A DNA stretch of 64,000 nucleotides from CAUZIZ01 sp965218775 (lineage in GTDB: Bacteria > Acidobacteriota > UBA6911 > RPQK01 > JAJDTT01). The stretch is from the NCBI GenBank assembly GCA_965218775.1, contig CBDCLS010000004.1, forward strand, positions 682,001 to 746,000, written 5' to 3'. The notes under the pieces were generated by a model. That model saw only the letters and a program-made list of their open reading frames with translations. It was not told where the DNA came from and made no database searches. The position numbers and the translations under genes were made by a program. Of this stretch, positions 43,346-51,942 are shown in pieces (position 1 is the stretch's first letter; each line of letters starts with the position of its first letter).

Positions 43346-44182
43346 GTGCTTTCAACAGATCGCGTGCGCTTCAATAGTTCTTTTTTCTCGACACCTGGCC
43401 TTGTGCTACGTCGACTAACCCATCTCTGGGTTCAGCCAAGGTCGCGTTCCGAAGTGTCCTCGAAATCCTCTGGACCGCGAAGCGAGCAGCTGGAACAGCT
43501 GCAGCTCCGGCTGGACTATTCTTTCAAGGATCTTTCCCTTCTCGACCATGCTCTGACGCATCGCTCATTCGCCCACGAATCAGGGAAGCCCGGCGCCGAC
43601 TACGAAGCCATGGAGTTCCTGGGGGATTCGGTTCTGGGTCTCGCAATCAGCGAACACTTGTTTCGTGCCGATCCAAACCGTCTGGAAGGCGAACTCTCAA
43701 AGCTCAAGGGACTACTCGTCTCGAAGCCAGAACTGGCCGAGCTCTCGAGTCGTCTGGATCTCGGGAGCTTCCTTAGGCTCAGTCGCGGTGAGGAAAAGAC
43801 AGGGGGAAGAAAAAAGAAGGCAATCCTAGCCGATGCCTTCGAAAGCGTCGTGGGTGCCATTTACCTTGACGGAGGCTTCGAACCAGCTCGAAAGTTCATC
43901 TTGGATCAATTTCGGGATCACCTTCGACGGGCCGCCCGGCGGAAGCTCGAGCTCAGGGACTTCAAGTCTGCCCTCCAGGAGCAGCTCCATTCGCAGGGAC
44001 TCCCCGGACCAAGCTACAGAGTAGTGAAGGAAACGGGTCCGAATCACCGCAAGGTTTTTCTGGTTGAGGTCCGCTCGAGGAAGAAACTTCTTGGCCAAGC
44101 AAGTGGTCGCACCAAAAAGGAAGCCGAACAGAACGCCGCACAAATTGCGCTAGGCGAAGTAGGCCGCGGATCGAAGCCCTGA
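43346..44182 (+). CDS. rnc: Ribonuclease III
   Basis: Catalytic domain with LDHALTHRSFAHE, YEAMEFLGDSVLGLAISEHLF (signature with active-site Glu and Asp) and LADAFESVVGAIYLDGGF, followed by a double-stranded RNA-binding domain (FKSALQEQLHSQGLPGPSYRV ... GRTKKEAEQNAAQIAL). Cleaves dsRNA in rRNA maturation and decay. The N-terminus is uncertain: GTG 43346 gives 278 residues, but GTG 43454 would give the usual ~240-residue length. Confidence 0.94.
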   Translation: MLSTDRVRFNSSFFSTPGLVLRRLTHLWVQPRSRSEVSSKSSGPRSEQLEQLQLRLDYSFKDLSLLDHALTHRSFAHESGKPGADYEAMEFLGDSVLGLAISEHLFRADPNRLEGELSKLKGLLVSKPELAELSSRLDLGSFLRLSRGEEKTGGRKKKAILADAFESVVGAIYLDGGFEPARKFILDQFRDHLRRAARRKLELRDFKSALQEQLHSQGLPGPSYRVVKETGPNHRKVFLVEVRSRKKLLGQASGRTKKEAEQNAAQIALGEVGRGSKP

Positions 44183-44250
44183 CTTCCTGCGCAACTGATC
44201 TTGAAAAGCCGTGCCTGGGCGTCGCCATGACTGGCGATGAAGAATGCGGA

Positions 44251-44934
44251 TTAACCTCTCATCAGGAACCAGAAGACGGCTAGCGTGATCACGTCGTACA
44301 GTGCGTGCGCCCAGATGGGTCCTACGACGCTACCCCGTATCAGGTACAGCAAGCCAAACAGAAGACCGAGGACTCCCGCACCCACTGCGTTGTCGATTCC
44401 CTGTACGGCATGACCGGCTCCGAAGAAGATGCTCCACAGGACCAGCCCCGTCGGTAAGCCGCCCAGAAATCGATCGAAGCGCCTGAGGACAAATGCCCGC
44501 TGGATTTCCTCCTTGATTCCGCCCACGTAGAGGCTGCTGATCAGGAACAACGTCAGGTCTGTCTTGGTTTGGACCAGCTCCAATAAGGGGTTGCTCTTCG
44601 AAACCTGGTCGGGAAGAAAGACATGGAAGAAAGTACCGATCAGGAAGGTCGACCCAAAGAGTACCGGGACACTTGCCACGCCAAACACCATTTCCCTGGC
44701 AACGCCCTGTCCCCTCCAACCGAGAGATCCCCAACTCTCTCCGCCCATCCGCAGGAAGAAGCCCACCAGCATCAGCGTAATCGTCGCCTCAACTACCATG
44801 AATAGAAAAAGGGTCGGCGTATTCTGCCAAATCTGATGCGGGGGAAAAGCGAGGACCTGAAGCACGGTCCTGGCGAGTAGGGAGCCAGCAATCGCCACGA
44901 TCGCCACTTCAATCAGGGCCAAGACTCTGGTCAC
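44251..44934 (-). CDS. CPBP family intramembrane protease
   Basis: 227 residues from GTG 44934 with GAGGA upstream. About six membrane helices. The CAAX protease-like motifs are present: GGIKEEIQRAFVLRRFDRF (EExxxR), FFGAGHAVQGIDNAVG (His) and PIWAHALYDVI (H...D). Such proteins process prenylated or peptide substrates in the membrane or give bacteriocin self-immunity; the role here is unknown. Confidence 0.85.
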   Translation of the reverse strand: MTRVLALIEVAIVAIAGSLLARTVLQVLAFPPHQIWQNTPTLFLFMVVEATITLMLVGFFLRMGGESWGSLGWRGQGVAREMVFGVASVPVLFGSTFLIGTFFHVFLPDQVSKSNPLLELVQTKTDLTLFLISSLYVGGIKEEIQRAFVLRRFDRFLGGLPTGLVLWSIFFGAGHAVQGIDNAVGAGVLGLLFGLLYLIRGSVVGPIWAHALYDVITLAVFWFLMRG

Positions 44935-45162
44935 AATGCGATCCTCTATCCGCGCACCTGGTGCTGCTTATCGCAGTAACCGCCACCTGTCCTTCCAGGG
45001 ACATAAACTGCCAGGGATACGGTCACCTTTTCCGCGCGCCGCCGTTTGATCCCGATCTGTTCGAATCGGCCATGTTAGCATCAGTGGGCACTCAGCTTCG
45101 CGGGTGTCCCAACCGGTTGCGCTGTTTTGTCGCCTCATAGGATAATCGGCTCGGGAGGCCGT

Positions 45163-45360
45163 ATGACCAAGGAGTCTCGATTATCAGCAGAAGATGAATT
45201 CGACGAAGTGGACGAGGGTAAGGACCTCGAAGATCTAGATGAGCTGGACGATGATTACGAGGATTCCTACGAAAACCTCGAAGACTATGATGATTTTCGG
45301 ACGAATGGCGAACCAGAAAACCTGGAAGATCTCGAGTACGCTACCAACAACTCCGACTAG
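45163..45360 (+). CDS. Small highly acidic protein
   Basis: 65 residues from ATG 45163, preceded by GGGAGG. Nearly half Asp/Glu, with stretches such as EDLDELDDDYEDSYENLEDY; no cysteine and no hydrophobic segment. Probably intrinsically disordered. It recalls the acidic tail of the RNA polymerase delta factor but lacks its folded domain. Monocistronic, with a truncated fold-back element just downstream. Confidence 0.6.
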   Translation: MTKESRLSAEDEFDEVDEGKDLEDLDELDDDYEDSYENLEDYDDFRTNGEPENLEDLEYATNNSD

Positions 45361-45385
45361 CCTCCCCAGCGCGGCAGCTGGAGAC

Positions 45386-45440
45386 CAAGTGTTCGCTCCC
45401 AGGAATAGGATGATGTATGCAGATGGGCTTGTGAGGCTGG
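45386..45440 (-). mobile_element. Solo arm of the CTAG fold-back family (truncated copy)
   Basis: A 30-nt arm (45390-45419, ending GGATGATGTATG) is followed by CAGATGGGCTTGTGAGG, the right-end core sequence. Arm length is exactly that of full copies and its sequence is closest to the 20108 copy. The rest of the core and the second arm are absent. It lies between the acidic protein and the SDR gene, 34 bp before the SDR start. Confidence 0.7.
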
Positions 45441-45473
45441 TGCCGGGCCCGGGAAGAACGGGGACTTAATACC

Positions 45474-46226
45474 ATGAACGAGATCGACTTGAAGGGGAAA
45501 GCGGCGGTCGTCACCGGAAGCGCTAGAGGAATCGGGTACTCAATCGTGGAACGCTTTCTGGCCTCAGGTGCAAAGTGCAGCCTTTGGGACCTCGATCATC
45601 TAGCTCTGGAACAGGCTGCGGCCAACCTCTCGAAAGCAGGCGAGGTAGTGACACAGACCGTGGATTTGACCGATGTCTCAGCGGTGAGTCGGGCTGCAGC
45701 GGAAACCCACGATACCCTGGGCTCGATCGACATTCTGGTCAACAACGCCGGGATCGCAGGTGCCGCCAAAACAGCCTGGGAATGCACTCCCGAGGAATGG
45801 CATCAGGTGATCGAAGTAGATCTGTACAGCGTGTTTCACTGCTGCCACGCAATCGTCCCGATAATGCTGCAGCAAGGCTGTGGCAGGATAGTGTGCATCG
45901 CTTCGATCGCCGGCAAAGAGGGGAACCCAAACGCCTCCCACTACAGCGCCGCTAAGGCAGGAGTCATTGGCTTTTGCAAATCTTTGGCAAAGGAACTCTC
46001 GACCAAGGGGATCCTGGTCAACTGTGTGACCCCTGCTGTCATCAAGACGGACATCTTGAAACAGCTCACGCAGGAGCATATCGACTACATGCGCTCCAAG
46101 ATTCCGATGGACCGCTTCGGGGAGACTTCGGAAGTGGCCGCCCTGGTCGCTTGGCTGGCTTCTCCCGATTGCTCGTTCAGCACCGGGGGAGTCTTCGATA
46201 TCTCCGGGGGGCGTGCAACCTATTGA
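45474..46226 (+). CDS. Short-chain dehydrogenase/reductase (FabG-like)
   Basis: 250 residues of the classical SDR type. TGSARGIG (cofactor loop), LVNNAGIAG, the catalytic Ser in CIASIAGKEGN, YSAAK (catalytic Tyr and Lys) and the C-terminal GGVFDISGGRATY. An Asp at the end of beta 2 (SLWDLD) favours NAD(H). Substrate not determinable; similar enzymes act on sugars, secondary alcohols or 3-ketoacyl groups. Confidence 0.93.
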   Translation: MNEIDLKGKAAVVTGSARGIGYSIVERFLASGAKCSLWDLDHLALEQAAANLSKAGEVVTQTVDLTDVSAVSRAAAETHDTLGSIDILVNNAGIAGAAKTAWECTPEEWHQVIEVDLYSVFHCCHAIVPIMLQQGCGRIVCIASIAGKEGNPNASHYSAAKAGVIGFCKSLAKELSTKGILVNCVTPAVIKTDILKQLTQEHIDYMRSKIPMDRFGETSEVAALVAWLASPDCSFSTGGVFDISGGRATY

Positions 46227-46239
46227 TGTGAGACTTGAG

Positions 46240-46320
46240 GTGGCTTCGGTCTCCAGGCCCAAGAGTACTCTTGTGCCGAGCCTTTGGCTCGACCCACGGC
46301 GGCCCGAAGACCGCCGCCAC
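46240..46320. repeat. REP-like palindromic repeat, copy 2 of 3
   Basis: Left arm GTGGCTTCGGTCTCCAGGCC, internal hairpin GAGCCTTTGGCTC, right arm GGCGGCCCGAAGACCGCC then GCCAC. More degenerate than the copies at 8278 and 59296. It begins 14 bp after the SDR stop. Confidence 0.8.
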
Positions 46321-46402
46321 GCCCTCTGGAAAAAAGGCGATTAACATTCTACAATCCCCGCTCTTCGAATCTGGCAGCGGATTCTCGAACGAAGCGCAAA
46401 GA

Positions 46403-47656
46403 GTGCTTCGACGAAGGCGCATTCTCGCAATCCTGAGTCTGTTCCTCTTCCTTGCCGCTATCGATTTGGCGGAAGGACGAGAGAAGATAAAGCACCTGAA
46501 TCCCACGTTCAGAGGTTCGACGGGTCTATTCAATCTTTTCAAGCCAGCCACGTTACGCCGCGGTGAGTGGAGCCTAGCGCTGCACGGCACCAGCATTCAC
46601 CGGGAACCGGGAGACCTTAACCTCTCTCAGTTTCCGCTATCCATGACCCTGGGAGTGCACGACAGGTTGGAATTCTTCTTCTCTTGGGAAACCTATCGGC
46701 GGGTCCGGGCCGGCGCTATTCAGGTGAACAAGATGGCAGGCCCGGACGCAGTGCAGCCAAGCCGTTTGGCAACTGGGACCTTGGGGTTCTTCAACGATCT
46801 CCCTTTCCTGGATGTGCCATTGGGACAGGGACGAGGAGAGTTCTGGACCGGCCTTAAGTTGAACCTGCTCTCTGAGCTTTCTGGAGCCCCGTTGGGTTGG
46901 GCGGTCCAGGCTAAGACACGCTTCTCAATCGAAGACAGCCGAGACCGACTCCTGCAGGGTCTCACGGCAGGAACTACCGATGTCGGTTGTGACCTCCTAT
47001 TTTCCAAGGCCATCAGCGACGGTCCAAATCTAGTTGGAAACGCCGGCATTCTCTTTGTGCAGGACAGCTTCGACGCCGACCGCCAGCATGAATTCAAATA
47101 CGGAACTGGTTTGGAGCTCCCCTTCTGGAGGGACAACGCGAGACTCATCGGTGAACTGGTCGGAACCCACTTCTTCGGGTCCCACAGCCCTTCGACCTTC
47201 GTCAACCCGGTGTCGCCACTGGATCTACTTGCCGGAATAAGACTTCTGTCCTTCCGCCGGCTTCATCTCTCGGGAGCCTACAGATCGAATCTGAGGACAA
47301 TCGATCCTGAGCTGCTGGGGATAGCCCAGACAGGCCGTCATGGCTGGTTTCTACAGATCGTACTCCAACGCAAGATAAATCGGCCTCCATCGGTGCAATG
47401 CAGCGTCGACCAGGACGTCTTGGTAAGGGGAGATGTGACAACGGTACGCGTCACCGTCTCCGATCCGGACGATGAGATACTGGGCATCACCTGGGAAGCC
47501 AGCTCGGGGAGAATCACGCTCAACGGCAATTCCGCGATCTTCGATTCCACCGGACTGCCAGCAGGACAGTACACGGTGAACACAGAACTCGATGACGGCG
47601 AGAGCACCTCTGGGTGTACTGTCTACATTCTGGTACGGGAGAAGAATCTCCCTTAG
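46403..47656 (+). CDS. Predicted outer-membrane/surface protein with C-terminal Ig-like domain
   Basis: 417 residues from GTG 46403, chosen because a signal-like helix follows (ILAILSLFLFLAAIDLAEG) and the longer frame runs through the REP element. Residues 40-320 alternate short amphipathic strands (SLALHGTSIH; MTLGVHDRLEFFFSWETY; YGTGLELPFW) suggesting a beta-barrel. Residues 330-417 (SVDQDVLVRGDVTTVRVTVSDPDDEILGITWEAS) form a PKD/Ig-like sandwich. Not recognised beyond this. Confidence 0.6.
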   Translation: MLRRRRILAILSLFLFLAAIDLAEGREKIKHLNPTFRGSTGLFNLFKPATLRRGEWSLALHGTSIHREPGDLNLSQFPLSMTLGVHDRLEFFFSWETYRRVRAGAIQVNKMAGPDAVQPSRLATGTLGFFNDLPFLDVPLGQGRGEFWTGLKLNLLSELSGAPLGWAVQAKTRFSIEDSRDRLLQGLTAGTTDVGCDLLFSKAISDGPNLVGNAGILFVQDSFDADRQHEFKYGTGLELPFWRDNARLIGELVGTHFFGSHSPSTFVNPVSPLDLLAGIRLLSFRRLHLSGAYRSNLRTIDPELLGIAQTGRHGWFLQIVLQRKINRPPSVQCSVDQDVLVRGDVTTVRVTVSDPDDEILGITWEASSGRITLNGNSAIFDSTGLPAGQYTVNTELDDGESTSGCTVYILVREKNLP

Positions 47657-47706
47657 GAACTCTTTCAAAACACAAGAACCGCTTTGAATCAGTTAGGATA
47701 TTGGCG

Positions 47707-49680
47707 ATGCAGGAATCAAGAGCGATGAAATGGGCCCATTTTCAACTGAGATCAACTCTGTACTGCTGTCTCCTGATTGCTTTGGGTGCCCAAGCTTCAA
47801 TCCTTGGGGCCAGGCTTGATTTCGACTCCCTGGGTCCCTACGGGGGGGATGTCCGGTCTTTGGCCGTGCACGCGCAACGACCCGATGTCTTCTTTCTTGG
47901 AACCGCAGATGGCCAGATCTATGTTTCTGGAAACGCGGGGCAATCTTGGTCCAGGCTGGTTCCGGGGCTGAAGCGACGTGAACTGGTTGTAGACAATCTG
48001 GCTTTCGATCCGAAGGACCCAAACACAGTCTACGCCGCGACCTGGGAGCTGAAGAGCGATAGGGGGATTCTGTTTCGCTCCAGGGATAGCGGGAAAAGCT
48101 GGGAGGAGATAGATCTAGGCAGGTATAACAGCACGATTCGCGCTCTAGCCATTGCCCCCACCAATCCTTCCGTGATGGCAGTTGGCATCTCGGAGGGCGT
48201 GTTGCTCACCCAGGATGGCGGACTCAATTGGGACCGAATTAGCCGTGGCTATCGCAGCCTCTATAACGTCGAGTCCCTGGCCTTTGATCCCGTTGATTCC
48301 CAAAGTCTCTACGTCGGCACCTGGCACTTGAGTTGGAAGACTCCTAATCTGGGGAAGAAGTGGCAAGCCATCCATAGCGGAATGATGAGGGACAGTGATG
48401 TCTTCGACCTTCTGATTCAGCCCGAGGATCCGCAGACTCTCTATGCCAGCGCCTGCAGTGGTATCTATAAATCGGTAAACGGAGGTCTCCGGTGGACCAA
48501 GTTGAAGAACGGGTTGACCACTGCGGCAAGGCGTACGCGGGCCCTCCATATGGATCCCTTGGATCCGAACAGAATCTACGCCGGGACTACCAAGGGGCTG
48601 TTCGTTTCTTCCAGCGCGGGCAGCCGCTGGCGACGATTGTTCTCCGGCATCGTCGTCAACGCTGTCGTCGTCCATCCTGCGAACAATGACGTCGTCCTTG
48701 TGGGAGCTGACGATGCTGGCATCCTCAGGAGCGAGGACGGAGGAAGTACGTTTTCAGCCTCAAATGAAGGGTTCATCCATCGCCAGATTGGTGCCCTTTC
48801 GTCTGATCCACATCGCCAGGATGCATTCTATGTGAGTGCCGTCCTGGATCTCCAACATGGGGGCTTCTTCGTCCTCAAGAACGGTCGAACGGATTGGAGT
48901 CCCTACAACGAGGGTCTAGACAAGGACTCGGCAACTTCAGTTCGAGCTATTCTTCCCTCGAGGAAATCGAGAGCTGTCTATTTGGGAACCCGATCTGGCG
49001 TATTCGTGGGAGTACCTCACGAAGAACCTTGGCAGCCTATAGAGGCCACCAGACGGCTTGTGGTCTCGGACCTCGCTTTTCCGGACCGCAAGGAGGAAAC
49101 CCTGTACCTCGCCTCCGAGACTGGCGTTTTCCACCTCGACCTCCCAGACACGAGATTGGAAAAGAGGGAGATCCCATCCTACCAGGGGAAGATCCAAGCG
49201 TTACACTACGATCGGACGACATCCATGCTTTTCGCAGGAACGAACAGCGGCCTCTTTCGGTCCAGCAACGGCGGCAGGACCTGGAGCAAAAAGGCTCACG
49301 GACTGCCGCTAGCCGCCGTTAACGAGGTCCGGAGAATCGGAATGCGTTTACTTTGCGCGACCCGTCAGGGTCTCTTTACAAGCGAGGACTCTGGGAGGAC
49401 GTGGTCACGATCCTCTGGAGTAGACCCTATCGACGTAGTGGCGATCGGCTCCAGTCCGGATGGGAACGTGAATCAGGTCTTTGCCGTGGACTCCCTACTA
49501 GGACACTTATTCGGAAGTAGGGACGGAGGGCAGACCTGGCAAAGGGCAAGTCTGGGACGATCTTTTCCGAAGATCACCAAGCTTCTTCTCGACTCCTCTG
49601 GAAACCTACTGGCTGGAACTGTATCCGAGGGCGTTCAACAAATCGCCGCGGATGCTGTATTCGGAGGCACAAACCAGTAG
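47707..49680 (+). CDS. Exported Asp-box (sortilin/BNR-like) beta-propeller protein
   Basis: 657 residues from ATG 47707 (ATG 47725 also possible) with a signal peptide (LYCCLLIALGAQASILGA). At least nine Asp-box motifs of the SxDGGxTW type are visible, e.g. SGNAGQSWSRL, SRDSGKSWEEI, TQDGGLNWDRI, SVNGGLRWTKL, SSNGGRTWSKK and SRDGGQTWQRA, spaced 40-70 residues apart, so it should fold into one or two propellers. Similar proteins include HCF136-like assembly factors and glycan-binding sortilin domains. Role unknown; probably periplasmic. Begins 50 bp after the preceding surface protein. Confidence 0.78.
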   Translation: MQESRAMKWAHFQLRSTLYCCLLIALGAQASILGARLDFDSLGPYGGDVRSLAVHAQRPDVFFLGTADGQIYVSGNAGQSWSRLVPGLKRRELVVDNLAFDPKDPNTVYAATWELKSDRGILFRSRDSGKSWEEIDLGRYNSTIRALAIAPTNPSVMAVGISEGVLLTQDGGLNWDRISRGYRSLYNVESLAFDPVDSQSLYVGTWHLSWKTPNLGKKWQAIHSGMMRDSDVFDLLIQPEDPQTLYASACSGIYKSVNGGLRWTKLKNGLTTAARRTRALHMDPLDPNRIYAGTTKGLFVSSSAGSRWRRLFSGIVVNAVVVHPANNDVVLVGADDAGILRSEDGGSTFSASNEGFIHRQIGALSSDPHRQDAFYVSAVLDLQHGGFFVLKNGRTDWSPYNEGLDKDSATSVRAILPSRKSRAVYLGTRSGVFVGVPHEEPWQPIEATRRLVVSDLAFPDRKEETLYLASETGVFHLDLPDTRLEKREIPSYQGKIQALHYDRTTSMLFAGTNSGLFRSSNGGRTWSKKAHGLPLAAVNEVRRIGMRLLCATRQGLFTSEDSGRTWSRSSGVDPIDVVAIGSSPDGNVNQVFAVDSLLGHLFGSRDGGQTWQRASLGRSFPKITKLLLDSSGNLLAGTVSEGVQQIAADAVFGGTNQ

Positions 49681-49735
49681 GGTGACACTTCCAAGTCGGG
49701 AGCTCTTTTAACCCCAACGTCGGGGGTCTCGCGAG

Positions 49736-49792
49736 CTAATACACTGTAACACACGCCACAAACACGAAATAATCTGTGTTACAGCGTACTAG
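49736..49792 (-). mobile_element. 57-bp internal-deletion derivative of the CTAG fold-back family
   Basis: Read on the minus strand: CTAG, a 30-nt arm starting TACGCTGTAACACAG and ending CGTGTTTG, then TGGCG (the first core bases), then directly the outer end of the second arm (TGTGTTACAGTGTA) and TTAG. Arm length and arm/core junction match the full copies, so it arose by deletion of most of the core and the inner part of one arm. It lies 21 bp upstream of the 49814 gene. Confidence 0.75.
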
Positions 49793-49813
49793 TGCTTCGA
49801 TTCCCAAATAATA

Positions 49814-50272
49814 GTGATCAATCCGTTCGTATCCTATTCGACCCTTCTTCTAATCTTCACAGCTGCTTTGCTCTTATTCACCTTGATGTTGGTCATTCGT
49901 CGGCGCCAACGGACGGAACCAACCAAACTCCAGAAAATGCTTGCCGAGCCCGGGATTCCCGCAGATCAGCTCGAGTACCTGGTCCCTCTCCTCGTCTATG
50001 AAGAATCGTATCCACGCTTCTGCGAGATCGTTTCGCTGGTGCTCCAACATTTTCCCCTGGAACGTTTCCTGAGGGGAAAAGAGTTTCGCTCAGCTCTTGT
50101 TTTCTTGGAGAAATCGGCCTTTTCAGACTCGAGGCGCCAGGGCGTTGCAACGGCGATGTCGGTGCTGGTCAGTTCCTTCTTGTCTGATCCCGATGTGGAG
50201 TATCGCTGCCGCTCCCAGCTTCGACCGCTAATCGACCTTTTTCTCCAGGAGATAGCCAGCTCAAATCGCTAG
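49814..50272 (+). CDS. Membrane-anchored protein of unknown function
   Basis: 152 residues from GTG 49814; no good Shine-Dalgarno. One N-terminal membrane helix (LLLIFTAALLLFTLMLVI) then a basic stop-transfer RRRQR and an all-helical cytoplasmic domain (LEYLVPLLVYEESYPRFCEI; SVLVSSFLSDPDVEYRCRS). Not recognised. Its stop codon TAG (50270-50272) lies within the CTAG that begins the next fold-back element. Confidence 0.6.
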   Translation: MINPFVSYSTLLLIFTAALLLFTLMLVIRRRQRTEPTKLQKMLAEPGIPADQLEYLVPLLVYEESYPRFCEIVSLVLQHFPLERFLRGKEFRSALVFLEKSAFSDSRRQGVATAMSVLVSSFLSDPDVEYRCRSQLRPLIDLFLQEIASSNR

Positions 50273-50546
50273 TACCATGTCACACATGTAGTGTCGGGTT
50301 TGCAGATGGGGCTTGCGAGGCGAGATCAAGGCGGGAGGAGGAAGACGATGCTTGGTCATCTTCGACGACGACCAACGCAGAGATCGTCCGCAACCCCCGT
50401 CTGCCCTGCGGGTGGCGACGGGACGGGCCGATGGCTTTGTCTCTTCTCCTCCACGATGAATGACATCGCGTCGTCGTCGTTTCGCGCCCTCGACGCCGTC
50501 GCGTTCGCCACAAACCCGACACTACATGTGTGACATGGTACTAGGC
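50269..50546 (-). mobile_element. CTAG-family fold-back element, full copy (278 bp), reverse orientation
   Basis: CTAG at 50269-50272 and 50543-50546; the 30-nt arms are perfectly complementary (30/30) but match the 38503 copy at only about half of the positions. The core is the most diverged of the four, though both stems (near GCGACGGG/CCCGTCGC and CAGATGGGG/CCCCGTCTG) remain with paired changes. It lies between two convergent genes: its left CTAG holds the stop of the 49814 gene, and its right arm encodes the last residues (STMSHM) and stop of the RDD gene. Confidence 0.9.
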
Positions 50547-51451
50547 ACGACTCGAGTACGGGTCAGCCGGTCGTGCAGACAACGCCGTCCCGGATCGAAA
50601 AGACTCACACACAGTCCCACCAGACTCGCCGCCACAGCCGGGAAAAGCAGTACCCGAAGCAGGATGGCATGCACCGGAACCGCTTCCCGGACCTCTTCGG
50701 ATATCAAACGAAGCTCGGTCAGGTACATCCCCGGAGTCTGCCGGCAACTGATCAGAAAAAAACAAGAGCTGAGGAAGTAGAAGCCCAGGGAGCATGCGCC
50801 GCCCAGACTCAGCGTGGTGACCGAGAGAAAATCTCGATTCAGGATCACGCAGGCCGTCCAGCTGAACAGAAACCCGGTAAGGATCGATAACGAAGCATCC
50901 ACTATTCCTGAGAGCAGGCGAGACAGAATGATCTCCGGAGGGACCTCGCGGGAAGATGCTGTCGTCTCTTCAGCGCCGTCGCCACCCGATTGGGGAAGAG
51001 GTGGCTCCAGCCTCAGTTCTTGCTGCTTGGGTACTTGGCGGGGATGAGACCCAGCGGGCATCCTGATCAAGGGTTTGTCCGCTAAAGACTGAGTGGAAGA
51101 AGCCTTTCTGGTAACGGTGACGATCTTCTTCCCGCCCCGCCCCCCTGTACCTGGGAACCCATCGGGGAAGAGGCTTCGCTCGGGTTCTACACGAGATCGC
51201 GAGATCCTGGGCCTGCGCGGACCCGATCTGGAAGTCGACGCAACGCGCGGGGAGTGCCGCTTGACCCGAGGGCGACTGTCCCGCTTCTCCGGTCCGAAGT
51301 CCGTCGTGTCTCCAGGGAGAACCTGACGATCATTGCCAAGGCGAGAATTGAAGGGAATCGATTTTTGAATGATCTTCTCCGCGTCGTCCTCGAGGCCGCA
51401 GTGCGGACAAACGCCGCCCTCAATCTCGGTGCGACAGCGGGAGCAAATCAC
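50522..51451 (-). CDS. RDD family membrane protein with N-terminal zinc ribbon
   Basis: 309 residues. A zinc ribbon MICSRCRTEIEGGVCPHCG opens the protein, then a ~150-residue disordered basic/proline-rich linker (SRPRVKRHSPRVASTSRSGPRR) and a C-terminal RDD domain with three to four helices (ILSRLLSGIVDASLSILTGF; RQTPGMYLTELRLI; LFDPGRRCLHDRLTRTRVV). RDD proteins are implicated in Na+/H+ or metabolite transport. The final six residues come from the fold-back element, so the native tail has been replaced. Confidence 0.82.
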   Translation of the reverse strand: MICSRCRTEIEGGVCPHCGLEDDAEKIIQKSIPFNSRLGNDRQVLPGDTTDFGPEKRDSRPRVKRHSPRVASTSRSGPRRPRISRSRVEPERSLFPDGFPGTGGRGGKKIVTVTRKASSTQSLADKPLIRMPAGSHPRQVPKQQELRLEPPLPQSGGDGAEETTASSREVPPEIILSRLLSGIVDASLSILTGFLFSWTACVILNRDFLSVTTLSLGGACSLGFYFLSSCFFLISCRQTPGMYLTELRLISEEVREAVPVHAILLRVLLFPAVAASLVGLCVSLFDPGRRCLHDRLTRTRVVPSTMSHM

Positions 51452-51549
51452 TTCAAAATCTTAACATACGGTCGAGAAGGCCCAAAGGAGGGTAACCGAG
51501 GCCGCGATTCAAGAACGTTCCGCAGCATCGATATGAGAACCCTACTGTC

Positions 51550-51900
51550 TCATTGCCAGTCGCTCGAGCCAATCTCACGCAGTAGATGGGACACTTCTTG
51601 CTCCGTCAGGCTCTGCGTCTTCTCCAGCCTTTGGGAGATCTCAAAGAGCCGCCCTAGATAGGCCTCTGAGTCGTTCGCCTCCGCGGCGGCTCGGGACGCC
51701 CGGTCGAAAGCATCGTGAATGGCCTGACTGGGATAGGTTGGAGGGGCCTTCTGTATCACGGCGTGTACGACGACAGCATGGATCATTTCTACCGTGTAGA
51801 GTCTCAGGAGGAGAAAACAGAAGATCGTAACAACCAGCAGGGCAAGAAGCGCAATTGATCGCGGGTTTCGTCTTAGTGCTGTCCACGTTCGTATTGTCAC
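51550..51900 (-). CDS. Small membrane-anchored protein, unknown
   Basis: 116 residues from GTG 51900. One membrane helix (ALLALLVVTIFCFLLLRLY) and a helical soluble part (HDAFDRASRAAAEANDSEAYLGRLFEISQRLE). No recognised family. On the same strand as, and 98 bp upstream of, the RDD gene. Confidence 0.5.
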   Translation of the reverse strand: MTIRTWTALRRNPRSIALLALLVVTIFCFLLLRLYTVEMIHAVVVHAVIQKAPPTYPSQAIHDAFDRASRAAAEANDSEAYLGRLFEISQRLEKTQSLTEQEVSHLLREIGSSDWQ

Positions 51901-51942
51901 GTCAGAATATTCGGTCAGTCAGGGTCGTTTTCAAGGTCCGGG

